In this document: positions 27,657 through 37,508 of the stretch, piece after piece
Layout of the letters: each line of letters starts with the position of its first letter
Position numbering within the stretch: position 1 is the stretch's first letter
Assembly: GCF_009728145.1 (NCBI RefSeq)
Contig: NZ_WOCA01000004.1
Coordinates: 217,898 to 281,897, forward strand
Reading direction: 5' to 3'
DNA length: 64,000 nt
Source of the DNA: Ornithinibacillus caprae
GTDB taxonomy: Bacteria > Bacillota > Bacilli > Bacillales > Amphibacillaceae
Translations under genes and position numbers: made by a program
The notes under the pieces: model-generated
Databases searched by the model: none
Seen by the model: the letters and a program-made list of their open reading frames with translations, nothing else
Told to the model about the DNA's origin: nothing

Positions 27657-28001
27657 ATGTTAAAAACTTCAATTGAGATGGATAAAGCTGCAAGTATATT
27701 AAAATTATTAGGAGACAAAACTCGTTTAACTATGATGAAAATACTCGACAAACATGATTGTTGTGTTTGTGAGTTTGTGGAGATCTTTAAGACCAGTCAA
27801 CCTTCAATCAGTCAACACTTACGTAAACTAAGGGATATAGGTTTGGTTAAAGAAGAGCGGAGGGGTCAATGGATTTTTTACTCGATTAATAAAAGCAATG
27901 AATATTATCCATTTATTGAACAAATTCTAAATCAACTACCTAGTCAAGATGATAAATTAAAAGAATTAGAAGAACAAGGTGCACGAATAACTTGTTGTTA
28001 A
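27657..28001 (+). CDS. arsR: ArsR-family arsenic-responsive repressor
   Basis: A 114-aa winged-helix protein. The arsenite-binding cysteines are Cys36 and Cys38 in 'DCCVCEF' (classical ELCVCDL position), plus a neighbouring Cys35 and a C-terminal 'CC'. The recognition helix is 'TSQPSISQHLRKLRDIGL'. It leaves the palindrome at 27610-27629 when As(III) or Sb(III) binds. AAAGGTGGTG lies upstream of the ATG. It is the first gene of arsR-arsB-arsC. Confidence 0.93.
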   Translation: MLKTSIEMDKAASILKLLGDKTRLTMMKILDKHDCCVCEFVEIFKTSQPSISQHLRKLRDIGLVKEERRGQWIFYSINKSNEYYPFIEQILNQLPSQDDKLKELEEQGARITCC

Positions 28002-28016
28002 TTGGGGGTAACGAAA

Positions 28017-29315
28017 TTGTCATCAATGGTTATACTAGCCATATTAATCTTCTTAGTCACTTTAGTCCTAGTCATCTGGCAACCAAAAGGACTGTCAATT
28101 GGCTGGTCGGCATGTGGTGGAGCTGTATTAGCATTACTTGTAGGAGTCGTAGGTTTTCAAGATGTAATAGAGGTTACAGGAATTGTATGGAATGCAACAT
28201 TAGCATTTGTAGCTATTATTCTTATTTCATTAGTTTTAGATAAAATTGGATTTTTCGAGTGGGCATCATTACACATGGCAAGAGCTGCAAAAGGTAATGG
28301 GATCAAGATGTTTGTTTATGTCAGTATTTTAGGGGCGATAGTTGCGGCTTTCTTTGCTAATGACGGTGCAGCGTTAATTCTAACTCCGATTGTACTGGCG
28401 ATGGTTAGAAATTTAAATTTTAAAGAGAAAATGGTATTTCCATTTATTATGGCAAGTGGATTTATTGCTGATACAACTTCACTGCCACTTGTTGTTAGTA
28501 ACCTGGTAAATATTGTTTCAGCAGATTTCTTTAATATTGGATTTGTAGAATATGCAATGAGAATGTTTATTCCAAATCTATTTTCACTCGTTGCAACTAT
28601 AGGTGTCCTCTTATTTTACTTTAGAAAAAGTATCCCTAGAAATTATGATTTATCTCAACTGAAGAAACCAGCTGAAGCAATAAAGGACCAAAGGATGTTC
28701 CAACTTTCTTGGTACGTTCTTGGAGTACTATTAGTCGGTTATTTTGTCAGTGAATTCATCAATCTTCCGGTTTCTATTGTGGCTGGAATAATTGCAATCT
28801 TCTTCTTGCTGATGGCAAGAAATAGTGCGGTGGTTAATACGACTGCTGTTATCAAAGACGCACCATGGGCGATCGTTTTTTTCTCTATTGGAATGTATGT
28901 TGTTGTATTTGGATTACGAAATGCTGGATTAACAGACATTTTAGCAAGTGTTATCCAACTTGCGGCAGAGGAAGGATTATTTGTAGCAACTATTTCAATG
29001 GGATTCATCGCTGCAATTCTTTCATCGATTATGAATAACATGCCAACTGTTATGATTGATGCTATCGCAATCGCGGAAACAGACACAACAGGTGTTATTC
29101 GAGAAGCGTTAATTTATGCCAATATTATCGGTTCTGACTTAGGTCCAAAAATCACACCGATTGGTTCACTAGCAACTTTGTTATGGCTCCATGTACTATC
29201 ACAAAAAGGTGTGAAAATATCATGGGGAACGTATTTTAAAACAGGGATTGTTTTAACACTACCAATATTATTTATTACATTATTAGGTCTTTATTTAACA
29301 TTAACTATACTTTAA
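28017..29315 (+). CDS. arsB: Arsenite efflux pump ArsB
   Basis: A 432-aa protein of about 11-12 helices. It has the ArsB landmarks '[17 protein letters not shown]', '[20 protein letters not shown]' and '[20 protein letters not shown]'. It exports As(OH)3 and Sb(OH)3 using the proton motive force; no ArsA ATPase gene is present. The TTG at 28017 is preferred to a TTG five codons upstream, since GGGGGT lies 7 nt before it. It follows arsR with a 15-nt gap. Confidence 0.93.
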   Translation: MSSMVILAILIFLVTLVLVIWQPKGLSIGWSACGGAVLALLVGVVGFQDVIEVTGIVWNATLAFVAIILISLVLDKIGFFEWASLHMARAAKGNGIKMFVYVSILGAIVAAFFANDGAALILTPIVLAMVRNLNFKEKMVFPFIMASGFIADTTSLPLVVSNLVNIVSADFFNIGFVEYAMRMFIPNLFSLVATIGVLLFYFRKSIPRNYDLSQLKKPAEAIKDQRMFQLSWYVLGVLLVGYFVSEFINLPVSIVAGIIAIFFLLMARNSAVVNTTAVIKDAPWAIVFFSIGMYVVVFGLRNAGLTDILASVIQLAAEEGLFVATISMGFIAAILSSIMNNMPTVMIDAIAIAETDTTGVIREALIYANIIGSDLGPKITPIGSLATLLWLHVLSQKGVKISWGTYFKTGIVLTLPILFITLLGLYLTLTIL

Positions 29316-29330
29316 TAAAGGAGAATCATC

Positions 29331-29750
29331 ATGGCTAAAAAAGTAATCTATTTTTTATGTACAGGTAATTCTTGCAGAAGCCAAATGGCAGAAGGCTGGG
29401 CCAAAAAACATCTAGGGGACGAATGGGAAGTAAAAAGCGCAGGAATTGAAGCTCACGGTCTAAACCCAAATGCTGTAAAAGCGATGAAAGAAGTAAATAT
29501 TGATATTTCGGACCAAACGTCAGATATAATTGACTCGGAAATTTTAAATAACGCTACAATGGCAGTAACACTTTGCGGAGATGCAGCTGACAGATGCCCG
29601 ATGACACCTCCACACGTTAAACGTGAGCATTGGGGGTTTGATGACCCAGCAAAAGCAGAAGGAACAGAAGAAGAAAAATGGCAAGTATTCCAACGCGTTC
29701 GTGATGAGATTGGCGAACGCATTAAGAAATTTGCGGAAACAGGTGAATAA
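29331..29750 (+). CDS. arsC: Thioredoxin-coupled arsenate reductase ArsC
   Basis: A 139-aa low-molecular-weight phosphatase-fold enzyme. The three redox cysteines are Cys10 (in the P-loop 'CTGNSCRS'), Cys82 and Cys89. It reduces arsenate to arsenite for ArsB. AAAGGAG precedes the ATG, 15 nt after arsB. It is the last intact gene of the operon. Confidence 0.96.
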   Translation: MAKKVIYFLCTGNSCRSQMAEGWAKKHLGDEWEVKSAGIEAHGLNPNAVKAMKEVNIDISDQTSDIIDSEILNNATMAVTLCGDAADRCPMTPPHVKREHWGFDDPAKAEGTEEEKWQVFQRVRDEIGERIKKFAETGE

Positions 29751-29752
29751 TT

Positions 29753-29786
29753 AAAAAGCCATGAACGTTTGTTTCATGGCTTTTCC
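29753..29786 (+). terminator. Terminator of arsRBC
   Basis: AAAAGCCATGAA and TTTCATGGCTTTT form a 12-bp stem with short loop and T-rich end. Confidence 0.9.
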
Positions 29787-29798
29787 TCTAAACAATAA

Positions 29799-29816
29799 TA
29801 TAAGTATATACTTATA
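29799..29816 (+). promoter_or_regulatory. Palindrome before the arsD remnant
   Basis: A perfect 18-bp palindrome, TATAAGTAT and its mirror, 13 nt before the first codon of the arsD remnant. Its size and AT-rich make-up are like the arsR operator at 27610, so it is probably a second ArsR or ArsD site. Confidence 0.6.
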
Positions 29817-29829
29817 ATGATGAGAGGAG

Positions 29830-30045
29830 TTGAATGTTATAAAAAAAAATGAAATCTACGATCCTGCGATGTGTTGTTCTACTGGGATATGTAATCCGAG
29901 TGTTGATCCTAATTTGACACGAGTAGTGTCAGCTATCTATTCTCTTGAATAAAAAAACTTTATTGTTACTAGGTATAATTCAGCCAATGAATCTGCCAAA
30001 TAAGAAATACCTAACGAACTGGTTCGATCTCATCGTGGGGTGAAT
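29830..30045 (+). pseudogene. arsD: arsD remnant (arsenic metallochaperone)
   Basis: From a TTG at 29830, the frame reads '...NEIYDPAMCCSTGICNPSVDP', which is the ArsD N-terminus with the conserved CC and C residues. It stops at TAA 29950-29952. The same frame then resumes ArsD-like sequence ('KKNFIVTRYNSANESAK', like the KKGI-TRYNLA-QP region), stops again at 30001, and shows 'NELVRS' before similarity fades. GAGAGGAG lies directly before the start. ArsD normally delivers arsenite to ArsA; no arsA is present. Two in-frame stops make it a pseudogene, barring sequencing error. Confidence 0.85.
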
Positions 30046-30235
30046 TCTGAAGACAACAACTTACTAGCTCACTTCCCGATTCGATTTTATCAAATCCTAA
30101 CCTTCCCACCTGATATCAATTTATAGATGGATTAAAAAAATACTATTGTACTATTAATAGGTTTAGATGCGCATAAAATTGTTAGTTTGTATAACAATAT
30201 CCAATAAATAGAAATAAATATTGGAGGCTACTTTA

Positions 30236-30808
30236 ATGAATTATAGTCAATATTGGAATGAAATTTATGAAAAAAGTAGAGATTTAAATTCAACGCTTAT
30301 TTCTTATTGGCAGCAATACTCCTTTATAGATTCATGGCAGTTTTGGTTTGTATTATCATTGTTCATAATCCCATTAGTAATTTTGTATTTTGCATTGGAT
30401 CGAACTAGAATTTTTGAAATATTATTTTTTGGTTATACCGTTCATATCCTATGGACATATGTAGATACAGTGTTAGGGTCCACTACTCTATTTGTCCATA
30501 AATACTTTTTAATTCCCCTATTACCTTTTGCCTTAAGTTTGTCTTCTGCATTGCTTCCGGTTGGGTTTTTGTTAATTTATCAATACTGTACGAACAATAA
30601 TAAAAATTTCTACCTCTTTACCATTCTTATTAGTGCTATATTTGCTTTTGGATTTGCTTCTCTTGAAAGGTATATGGGCTTAGTCGAATTTAATAATGGG
30701 ATGAATCAATTTTATGTTTTTTTGATTGATATCATCATAGCAGTGGTTGCGTTTTGGTTAACCAAATTTTTCCTGAAACTAAGGGATAACAAACATAAAA
30801 ATAAGTAA
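30236..30808 (+). CDS. Integral membrane protein, possible CBO0543 family
   Basis: A 190-aa protein with about five hydrophobic helices (near 30-50, 55-75, 85-115, 125-145, 155-175). The layout and the Trp/Tyr-rich helix starts recall the CBO0543 family of spore-former membrane proteins, but I am not certain. TTGGAGG precedes the ATG at 30236; an in-frame TTG overlapping that site is rejected. It is a single gene followed by a hairpin. The function is unknown. Confidence 0.6.
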   Translation: MNYSQYWNEIYEKSRDLNSTLISYWQQYSFIDSWQFWFVLSLFIIPLVILYFALDRTRIFEILFFGYTVHILWTYVDTVLGSTTLFVHKYFLIPLLPFALSLSSALLPVGFLLIYQYCTNNNKNFYLFTILISAIFAFGFASLERYMGLVEFNNGMNQFYVFLIDIIIAVVAFWLTKFFLKLRDNKHKNK

Positions 30809-30850
30809 GGCTTAGTTCTTTCAAGTAGTAAAGGTTACTAAATGATGTAC

Positions 30851-30879
30851 AGCTTAGAGACAACCTCTAAGCTATTTTC
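30851..30879 (+). terminator. Intrinsic terminator
   Basis: AGCTTAGAG and CTCTAAGCT form a 9-bp stem, followed by ATTTTC. Confidence 0.7.
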
Positions 30880-30979
30880 ATATGTTTAAAATTAAGTTAT
30901 AAGGGAATCTATTTTGTATTAGTAAATAGACTAGGTTAAAATAGGAACTAAACGTTAAAAAATACATAGAGGTGAGTTC

Positions 30980-31807
30980 ATGTTAGATTGGGTAAATGAG
31001 GTAAATTGGGCTGAGCTGATCGTTGATTGGGGGACAATCCTAATTAGACTAATAGCTATAGTCATCGTTTATTTTATTGTTAAATCTATTGGAAAAAGAG
31101 CAATTGAAAAAGCCTTTCATAGGTCGGAAGATTTGTCTGCTGGGCGTTCCAAGACACTACAATCGATAAGTGTTAATATCTTTTCTTATTTTCTATTTTT
31201 TATTCTATTGGGGATTGTATTTCCATTATTCGGTTTAGATATAATGGCATTATTAGCTGGTGCGGGGATTGTTGGTTTAGCTATTGGTTTTGGCGCACAA
31301 GGATTAGTTAGTGATGTTGTTACAGGTTTTTTCATTTTATTGGAGAAACAAATAGATGTAGAGGATTATGTTACATTAGCCGGTAAGGATGGAATTATCG
31401 AAGAAATCGGTTTAAGAACAACTAAATTACGGGGATTTGATGGCACACTTCATTATATTCCTAACAGAGAAATTACAAGCGTAAGTAATCATTCAAGAGG
31501 AAATATGCGTGCTTTAGTTGATATAGGTATATCTTATGATGACAATATTGACCAAGCGATGGATATTATTCAACAAGTTTGTGATCAAATTGCAGAACAA
31601 GAAGAAGACATCATGGAAGGTCCAGACGTAGTCGGTGTACAAGCACTAGGTACATCAGATGTAGTAATTCGTGTAATTGCTAAGACAAAAAATATGGAAC
31701 AATGGGCAATTGAGCGTAAATTGAGAAAAGCTATTAAAGAGTCTCTTGATCAAAATGGTATTGAAATACCATACCCACATCAAGTGTATATTACTAAAAG
31801 TAATTAA
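30980..31807 (+). CDS. MscS-family small mechanosensitive channel
   Basis: A 275-aa protein with three membrane helices. The pore-lining third helix is visible as 'ALLAGAGIVGLAIGFGAQGLVSDVVTGFFI', split here by Gly and Ala repeats typical of MscS. The cytoplasmic beta domain follows ('VEDYVTLAGKDGIIEEIGLRTTKLR'). It opens on membrane tension after osmotic downshift. It resembles B. subtilis YkuT in size. AGGTGAG lies before the ATG. It is a single-gene unit. Confidence 0.9.
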   Translation: MLDWVNEVNWAELIVDWGTILIRLIAIVIVYFIVKSIGKRAIEKAFHRSEDLSAGRSKTLQSISVNIFSYFLFFILLGIVFPLFGLDIMALLAGAGIVGLAIGFGAQGLVSDVVTGFFILLEKQIDVEDYVTLAGKDGIIEEIGLRTTKLRGFDGTLHYIPNREITSVSNHSRGNMRALVDIGISYDDNIDQAMDIIQQVCDQIAEQEEDIMEGPDVVGVQALGTSDVVIRVIAKTKNMEQWAIERKLRKAIKESLDQNGIEIPYPHQVYITKSN

Positions 31808-31830
31808 TATATAACCCACTATCACACTGA

Positions 31831-31892
31831 TATGCTCCCCTATAGATAGGCAGATTAAAAAATAAAGTCTGGCTACTTATGGGGAGTATTTT
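31831..31892. terminator. Long hairpin terminator
   Basis: CTCCCC-TATAGATAG-GCAGA pairs with TCTGG-CTACTTAT-GGGGAG with a few mismatches, followed by TATTTTTAT. It lies between the convergent mscS and DUF3231 genes. Confidence 0.75.
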
Positions 31893-31940
31893 TATGTCTA
31901 TAAGATATTACTGTGCAGAAGAAAAAATATGAAGTAATAA

Positions 31941-32954
31941 TTAGGTTTTATTTCTAGCTAATTTATCACGGTCTTTAACCCCTGGTGGTTCCTCTAACCA
32001 GCTATACTTAATCATAATATCAGCACCAGTTTTAGCAAGTTTTGCTATCTCAAGAGATAGCCTTTCATAGTTAACAGCCACATCCAGTCGTTGACTGACT
32101 CCTCCTGCAGTGGCATAGTTTCCTACTCCAGAAGACATTAATAATGACATATGAAACATGATAAATTTATCTGAGAAGGTTTGAGTTGTTGAATCGCTCA
32201 CACCGACATCAGGTAGTCTAGGCGTTTCAATATTATCCTTTAAAAGAGTATCAGAGAATATTTTTGTATGTTTTTTTGCAACATCCTTCGCTCGTATTAA
32301 ATATTCTTGAACCTCTTTGTTTGGGGATGTTTGAGCAAAGGCTAAGCATAATCTAATACCGATTGAATTGGTTAATGTATTAAAGTATAAGTGTGAAATT
32401 TCAATAGAATTTAACGGTCGCTTTTCACTGAAAGGGTTTATCCCACTTAGGTATTCTTTACTACCAATATAATCGGATTTTTTCGGTACTTTTATATAAG
32501 GGTGTCGAGGATTTACTCCCTTAGATAAGGCAATTTCTATTGCTTGATTAAACAACTTTGATGTCTCATGTAGACAGTCGGTATAGTAGTCTCTTATATC
32601 TACTCTAGAACTCATGCTAAGAAACCCACTATAAGATATCATTCCAACTCTTGCCATATGGGAAACATAGGATAAACAGAACACGTCTGTAAAAAGCCAA
32701 GGTGCATCCATATCTACATCATTTTCTGTAAAACCATTGGGTATAGCAAATTCTTCTTTGTTAAAAATATGGCTTAATTTTTTTAAGTGCAATGTAGAAA
32801 TATCCAGAGCAGATTGAAGAACTGTTTTGATTTCTGGGTCACTTATATCCTTAAGCATAAATTTTAAGATGGTAGTGGACATGCTATCATTCATATACGA
32901 GGTCCATAATGAACCAATTTCACCCGATGTCAGGTGTATTCTCTTTTCTTCCAT
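31941..32954 (-). CDS. DUF3231 protein (two ferritin-like repeats)
   Basis: A 337-aa soluble helical protein made of two similar halves, each starting with a helix of the 'LTSGEIGSLWTSYMNDSM' / 'LNSIEISHLYFNTLTNSIG' type and containing 'HMARVGMISY'/'MSSGVGNYATAGG' segments. This doubling is the DUF3231 pattern, common in spore-forming Bacilli, where such proteins resemble coat or ferritin-like bundles. The function is not established. GGAGGATATT lies before the ATG. It is a single gene on the minus strand. Confidence 0.8.
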   Translation of the reverse strand: MEEKRIHLTSGEIGSLWTSYMNDSMSTTILKFMLKDISDPEIKTVLQSALDISTLHLKKLSHIFNKEEFAIPNGFTENDVDMDAPWLFTDVFCLSYVSHMARVGMISYSGFLSMSSRVDIRDYYTDCLHETSKLFNQAIEIALSKGVNPRHPYIKVPKKSDYIGSKEYLSGINPFSEKRPLNSIEISHLYFNTLTNSIGIRLCLAFAQTSPNKEVQEYLIRAKDVAKKHTKIFSDTLLKDNIETPRLPDVGVSDSTTQTFSDKFIMFHMSLLMSSGVGNYATAGGVSQRLDVAVNYERLSLEIAKLAKTGADIMIKYSWLEEPPGVKDRDKLARNKT

Positions 32955-33079
32955 TCATAATATCCTCCAACGAAAGGCATAGTATATGAGTTATTATGAA
33001 CAAGATTTCTATTATTATGTTCGAAAAATGGCTTCCATTATTATTGATTGGGGTTCATACAAAAAGGGAATAGATCTTT

Positions 33080-33496
33080 TTATCTTTCCAAAAGTAAATG
33101 CTTCAATAAATTAACATTTTCCAATACTCCATAAAGGTTCTCATCATTATTTTTAACAATAGCTAATTGATCTTGTTGATCAAACCATATGAGGTATTCT
33201 ACCAACCGTTCTGGCATATTTTTATCAAACTGGAAAAACAGTGTAACTTTTATATCTTCGTTGCCGTTAATAACTGTAGGAACATTCTCTTCCCATTTTA
33301 TGCTCGAAAAAATCTTTCTTACCTCATGAACAGTTTCTGAACCGGTAATGATTAGATCTTCCTCACCTACTTGTACATCTAATCTTGTTAGGTCATTCCA
33401 ATCCATTTCATTGTTTGCACAGCCTGAGACAATAAACAAACTTAGGATAGGAATCCAAAGAATAGTTTTTCTCAAAAAATTTTCTTTCCCTAGCAT
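33080..33496 (-). CDS. Small hypothetical lipoprotein
   Basis: A 138-aa protein with a signal peptide ending in 'FIVSGC' (Cys26 the lipidated residue). The mature part is acidic with alternating beta strands and no recognised domain. AAGGGGG lies 7 nt before the ATG. It is a single gene, divergent from the metallophosphoesterase gene. Confidence 0.65.
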   Translation of the reverse strand: MLGKENFLRKTILWIPILSLFIVSGCANNEMDWNDLTRLDVQVGEEDLIITGSETVHEVRKIFSSIKWEENVPTVINGNEDIKVTLFFQFDKNMPERLVEYLIWFDQQDQLAIVKNNDENLYGVLENVNLLKHLLLER

Positions 33497-33631
33497 TTGC
33501 GTCCCCCTTTATAATATTAGACTTCCGATCATCAAAAAAGGTTGCAAGAAAAATTATTTTTCTTAATTGTACAATTCTTAAGATAGATTCGATACAATAA
33601 TAGGTACCTAGATAAGATGGAGGTATAGAAT

Positions 33632-34357
33632 GTGACAAAAATAGCGCTGATTTCAGATATTCATGGTAACCAAACAGCATTAGAAGCCGTTTTAACAGAT
33701 ATTGACCAACGAGGTATTAAACGAATTTTTTGTTTAGGTGATTTAGTGGGAAAAGGACCTCGTAGCTCTGCGTGTATAAAATTAGTTCGAGAGCATTGTG
33801 AACAAGTTATTCGAGGAAATTGGGATGTATTTATTCGTCAAGAGTCAGATAATGAGTTTATCAACTGGTTTCAGGATCGATTAACAGAAGAGGACAATGA
33901 ATATCTAGCAACCCTTCCATTTCATATTGATTTGAATGTTAATGGACAATTCGTTCGTTGTTTCCATGCTTCTCCAAGAAGTGAGTTTGAGCGCATTATC
34001 CCGGGATATCATCCTCCTGAAAAAGTTCTTTCCATGTTTGAAAATAGTGAAACAACAGGTACACAGTCGTTAGAGCGAACTCCTGATATTGTTTTTTATG
34101 GCGACATACATACAACCCTCCTTAAGACATATGAAATTGGAATTCTATGTAATGTAGGAAGTGTAGGGAATTCTCTAGATTTAACTTCTGCATCGTATGT
34201 TATTTTGGATAGTACCTTTGAAACGAATTCTATTCAATTTATAAGAGTTGCATATGATCGAGATGCTGAGCTGGCAGCAGCAAAGGATTTAGGTTTAGCG
34301 GGATATAAACAATACTATGATGAAATAATGTATGCCAAGTATCGTAACGCAAAATAA
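33632..34357 (+). CDS. Calcineurin-like metallophosphoesterase
   Basis: A 241-aa protein with the family's metal-binding motifs in order: 'DIHGN' (Asp9, His11), 'GDLVGKG', 'GNWD', a His in 'CFHASPR' and 'YGDIHT'. It belongs to the YfcE/ApaH-like phosphodiesterases, with substrate unknown. The GTG start has GGAGG with an 8-nt gap. A methyltransferase gene follows after 14 nt, so the two are probably co-transcribed. Confidence 0.85.
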   Translation: MTKIALISDIHGNQTALEAVLTDIDQRGIKRIFCLGDLVGKGPRSSACIKLVREHCEQVIRGNWDVFIRQESDNEFINWFQDRLTEEDNEYLATLPFHIDLNVNGQFVRCFHASPRSEFERIIPGYHPPEKVLSMFENSETTGTQSLERTPDIVFYGDIHTTLLKTYEIGILCNVGSVGNSLDLTSASYVILDSTFETNSIQFIRVAYDRDAELAAAKDLGLAGYKQYYDEIMYAKYRNAK

Positions 34358-34371
34358 TAGGGGGGATTAGC

Positions 34372-35124
34372 ATGGAAACAGAAGAAATTTTAAAGCTAAA
34401 TAAAGATAGCTGGGAGCTTTCCGCAGAGCGATTTTTTGGAAGAACTGCACTTCCAGAATATGGTCCATTAGCTCCAACTGAACATCAGTTACAGTTGTTT
34501 GGAGATATATCAGACAAAAAAGTACTTGATATTGGTTGTGGAAGTGGACATTCACTACAGTATATGGGAGACAAGGGAGCAAACGAGCTTTGGGGGATCG
34601 ATTTGACTACTAAACAAATTCAAACTGCTCAAGAGGTACTTAGAAATCAAAAGGTTAACGTCTCTCTGTTTGAATCTGCAATGGAAGAAGATCCTGGATT
34701 GCCTCATACTTACTTTGATATAGCTTATTCGATTTATGCCTTGGGATGGACAACGGATCTTAGACGTACACTAATGAATATCCATAACTATTTAAAGCCT
34801 GAAGGGATATTCATTTTTAGTTGGGAGCATCCAATGCATGACAGAATTAAGTATACTGGGGAGGCGTTTCATCTAGAGAAATCATATAATCTCGAAGGAC
34901 CTGAGTTCAATGAAGCCTGGCATAATAATGTAGTTATTTTTCACAGGAAGCTTACTACATATATTAATACATTGGTTGAAACAGGGTTTATGATTGAAAG
35001 GGTAGTAGATGATGTGTTACTCCCGGAAGGGGAAGTGCCACAGGATTATACGAAGTGGTATTCAGTACAAAAAGCACAGCTTTTGCCAACAACATTTATT
35101 ATAAAAGCTCGGAAAAGATCTTAA
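34372..35124 (+). CDS. Class I SAM-dependent methyltransferase
   Basis: A 250-aa enzyme. Motif I for SAM binding is 'KVLDIGCGSGHSLQYM' near residue 50, with the acidic loop 'LWGIDLTTKQIQ' after it and motif 'FDIAYSIYALGW' further on. It resembles the UbiE/SmtA-type small-molecule methyltransferases. The substrate is not known. AGGGGGG precedes the ATG. It is the second gene of a two-gene unit with the phosphoesterase. Confidence 0.85.
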   Translation: METEEILKLNKDSWELSAERFFGRTALPEYGPLAPTEHQLQLFGDISDKKVLDIGCGSGHSLQYMGDKGANELWGIDLTTKQIQTAQEVLRNQKVNVSLFESAMEEDPGLPHTYFDIAYSIYALGWTTDLRRTLMNIHNYLKPEGIFIFSWEHPMHDRIKYTGEAFHLEKSYNLEGPEFNEAWHNNVVIFHRKLTTYINTLVETGFMIERVVDDVLLPEGEVPQDYTKWYSVQKAQLLPTTFIIKARKRS

Positions 35125-35142
35125 TATATATGCTATTGTAAA

Positions 35143-35214
35143 GCTGAAGTGTACATTCTAAAGATGAATGATAACATTCAAAATACCATTCCCGAATATA
35201 CACTTCACTTTTAC
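35143..35214 (+). terminator. Large hairpin after the methyltransferase gene
   Basis: GCTGAAGTGTACATTC (35143-35158) pairs with GAATATACACTTCACT (35194-35209) around a 35-nt loop that itself has GAATG/CATTC pairing. TTTTAC follows. It acts as a terminator or a structured 3' end. Confidence 0.55.
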
Positions 35215-35270
35215 TTCCAGTACAAGATGGACATCTGTTCAGAACTCCTTTTTAGTCGACTCTCTCTTTT

Positions 35271-35750
35271 TTAATCAATTTGATTTAAATAAACAATACC
35301 ATCCTCTTTACTTATTTCAAAAGTAGGATTATCTTCTGCATGAATAGTGGCTACTTGGTCTGTATAATCGGATGGATTAATATTGATGCTGAAATTGTTA
35401 TTGGATGGATAACCATATATATAACAAACCACTTCATTACCATTCATAAACACAATCTGATTCATACCTTCATTTACCGTTGAGGAAATACTGTCCCATT
35501 TATATCCGATAACGTCGTAGATATGATCAGTAGGTGTATAAGGTGTAAAGGAATAAAGCGTATCCCATTCAAAAGGAGTAACCGCTGTTAAGTTTACTTG
35601 TTCTGCTGTCTGGTCATGGTGTAGAATCTCTTTTCTAAGTAAATCATAATTTTTATCCCAAATGTCTTTTGTAGCAGAATAAATGAGCAGTGCACTAATA
35701 ATGAACATACTTAGTGTAAAAGCAGACAGAAAAACTTTTTTGAATATCAT
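35271..35750 (-). CDS. Hypothetical membrane-anchored extracytoplasmic protein
   Basis: A 159-aa protein with one N-terminal helix (about 6-25) and an outside domain rich in Tyr, Asp and Thr ('WDTLYSFTPYTPTDHIYDVIGY'). I do not recognise the domain. AAGGAG lies before the ATG. It is a single gene. Its size and layout fit a small cell-envelope protein. Confidence 0.65.
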   Translation of the reverse strand: MIFKKVFLSAFTLSMFIISALLIYSATKDIWDKNYDLLRKEILHHDQTAEQVNLTAVTPFEWDTLYSFTPYTPTDHIYDVIGYKWDSISSTVNEGMNQIVFMNGNEVVCYIYGYPSNNNFSININPSDYTDQVATIHAEDNPTFEISKEDGIVYLNQID

Positions 35751-35935
35751 TTGAATCTCCTTAGCTTAATCGTAGACATGGAAAGAGCTTGTTACATGCT
35801 AATAATAGACAGATTGTTAGAGTCATTAGGCTTGAGACAAAAATTCAATTCCATCATCATTTGAATAAGCTTCTTTTAATATTTTTGTTATTTCGGGAAA
35901 ATTCTAACATATGGTAAGGGTTAATACTAGTAAAT

Positions 35936-35970
35936 AAATAGACTTAGAGAGAGTCTCTAAGTCTATTTTA
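35936..35970 (-). terminator. Terminator of the ECF sigma/anti-sigma operon
   Basis: AAATAGACTTAGAGA and TCTCTAAGTCTATTT form a 15-bp perfect stem. It lies 12 nt after the DUF4179 stop. Confidence 0.85.
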
Positions 35971-35981
35971 AACATTTCGTA

Positions 35982-37508
35982 CTATTCACTGGAAACAGGA
36001 ATTTCGATGGATTGGTCAACATTTATTTCGTACAATAAGTTTTCAACACTGATGTCTACTACTTCTGAATTAGTGATAAACTCTCTGTCTATAAGTACAT
36101 TAAATTGATCATCTGATTTGCTCCCAGGGTGACCAAATAAGGCTGTTTCTCCTTTTTCATTTTGTCCAGATATAAATAAAGGTTGTTTATAGGAAGAATC
36201 ATTATGAAAGAATACCGATGGATTGTCGGCATGAAGTTTCAGTTGCTGATTTTTGTCTAATGGTTCATATTGAATCGTCATAACAATGCCAGTCGACGTG
36301 TATAAAAGTTTTTCTAAATAGATACTGTTATCTTTGAATTCACCTACCTTTTGATGTGTATTTACCTCATATCTACCAGAGTTACTAGACTGTTTCTCCT
36401 TATAATCAGTAACGTCTAAAGAAAACTCGAATGAATCATTACTTTCAACAAATATTTTATCAATGTTTACGTTAATATGTTCAGGTATTTGGTTAAAGGT
36501 AGGTATCGAAATCATAAATTCATCAGGACCATTTGGTACTCCATAAACTGATTCATTCTGGTAATTTTGGTCATCTGAAAATGAAGCTACTAATGATGAA
36601 AAATTATATTCATCGGGAAGATGAATGTCACCGTAAATAAAATTATCCGTAACACCGATGTCCAACTGATTAAATTTCATCGACATGTCTGTATCTTTAA
36701 CTTCCTTATTCATTTTTGTTGTTAAAACTGTTTCATTTTCTTTATCGTAGCGTACAGGAATGTCTACATTGGGTATAGTTATCTCATCATGAAATAACGA
36801 AACTCTTATATCCGTATTTAATACGTGATTAATTTTTTCCAAAACTCCATATTCATTATCGGCTTCTTTAAATACATGATCAGTTGTAATGTAGTGATAT
36901 AAGCGGTCTTTATAAATAATCCCTTCTCTTGGGTAATTTTTTTCTTCATAAAAACCTAATTGCTGTTTAGGAATATCGACATCCTCATTTCTATTAACCC
37001 ATATACTACTTATTATCGGTTCTGGAGCATATTCTGGAATTAAGCTTGGGTCTGGTAAACCAATACTATAGAAAAACTCAATTTGTCTTGAGTTATACCA
37101 AATTTTATCTAAATGGAGGGTTGAATCATCATTTAGTGTAAAGATCTTATCGACTTTCGTAACAAGTCCTAAGTTTTCAGCTCGTTTTAGTCCAGGTATT
37201 CTATCTAAATAATATTGTTCCACTTCTTCCCAAGAATCTACCGTTTTAACTCCTTCACCAAAATCATATTCGGCTTGTGGCTTAGGATTGGTGAGTGACG
37301 ATAAAAATGATGTATCCTCTTTAAAAAACTGAACACCTATCACTAGTACTCCTAATAATAAAGCAGAAGTTAACAATTGAGGAAACCAATGATTTTTCGT
37401 TGGTTTTTTGCGATTAATATTTTTTATAAAACGTTCTTTATCTTGATCGGTGTAATAAGCATCTTCCCCAAGAAAAGCGTCAAAATCCTTTTTGGACAAT
37501 TTACTCAT
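35982..37508 (-). CDS. DUF4179-type anti-sigma factor
   Basis: A 508-aa single-pass membrane protein. The first 43 residues lie in the cytoplasm and would bind the sigma factor. The helix is near 44-62, and about 440 residues lie outside, with beta-rich DUF4179-like repeats. Its start overlaps the end of the ECF sigma gene by 8 nt, the classic sigma/anti-sigma arrangement. It would hold the sigma factor inactive until an envelope signal arrives; the signal is unknown. Confidence 0.75.
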   Translation of the reverse strand: MSKLSKKDFDAFLGEDAYYTDQDKERFIKNINRKKPTKNHWFPQLLTSALLLGVLVIGVQFFKEDTSFLSSLTNPKPQAEYDFGEGVKTVDSWEEVEQYYLDRIPGLKRAENLGLVTKVDKIFTLNDDSTLHLDKIWYNSRQIEFFYSIGLPDPSLIPEYAPEPIISSIWVNRNEDVDIPKQQLGFYEEKNYPREGIIYKDRLYHYITTDHVFKEADNEYGVLEKINHVLNTDIRVSLFHDEITIPNVDIPVRYDKENETVLTTKMNKEVKDTDMSMKFNQLDIGVTDNFIYGDIHLPDEYNFSSLVASFSDDQNYQNESVYGVPNGPDEFMISIPTFNQIPEHINVNIDKIFVESNDSFEFSLDVTDYKEKQSSNSGRYEVNTHQKVGEFKDNSIYLEKLLYTSTGIVMTIQYEPLDKNQQLKLHADNPSVFFHNDSSYKQPLFISGQNEKGETALFGHPGSKSDDQFNVLIDREFITNSEVVDISVENLLYEINVDQSIEIPVSSE

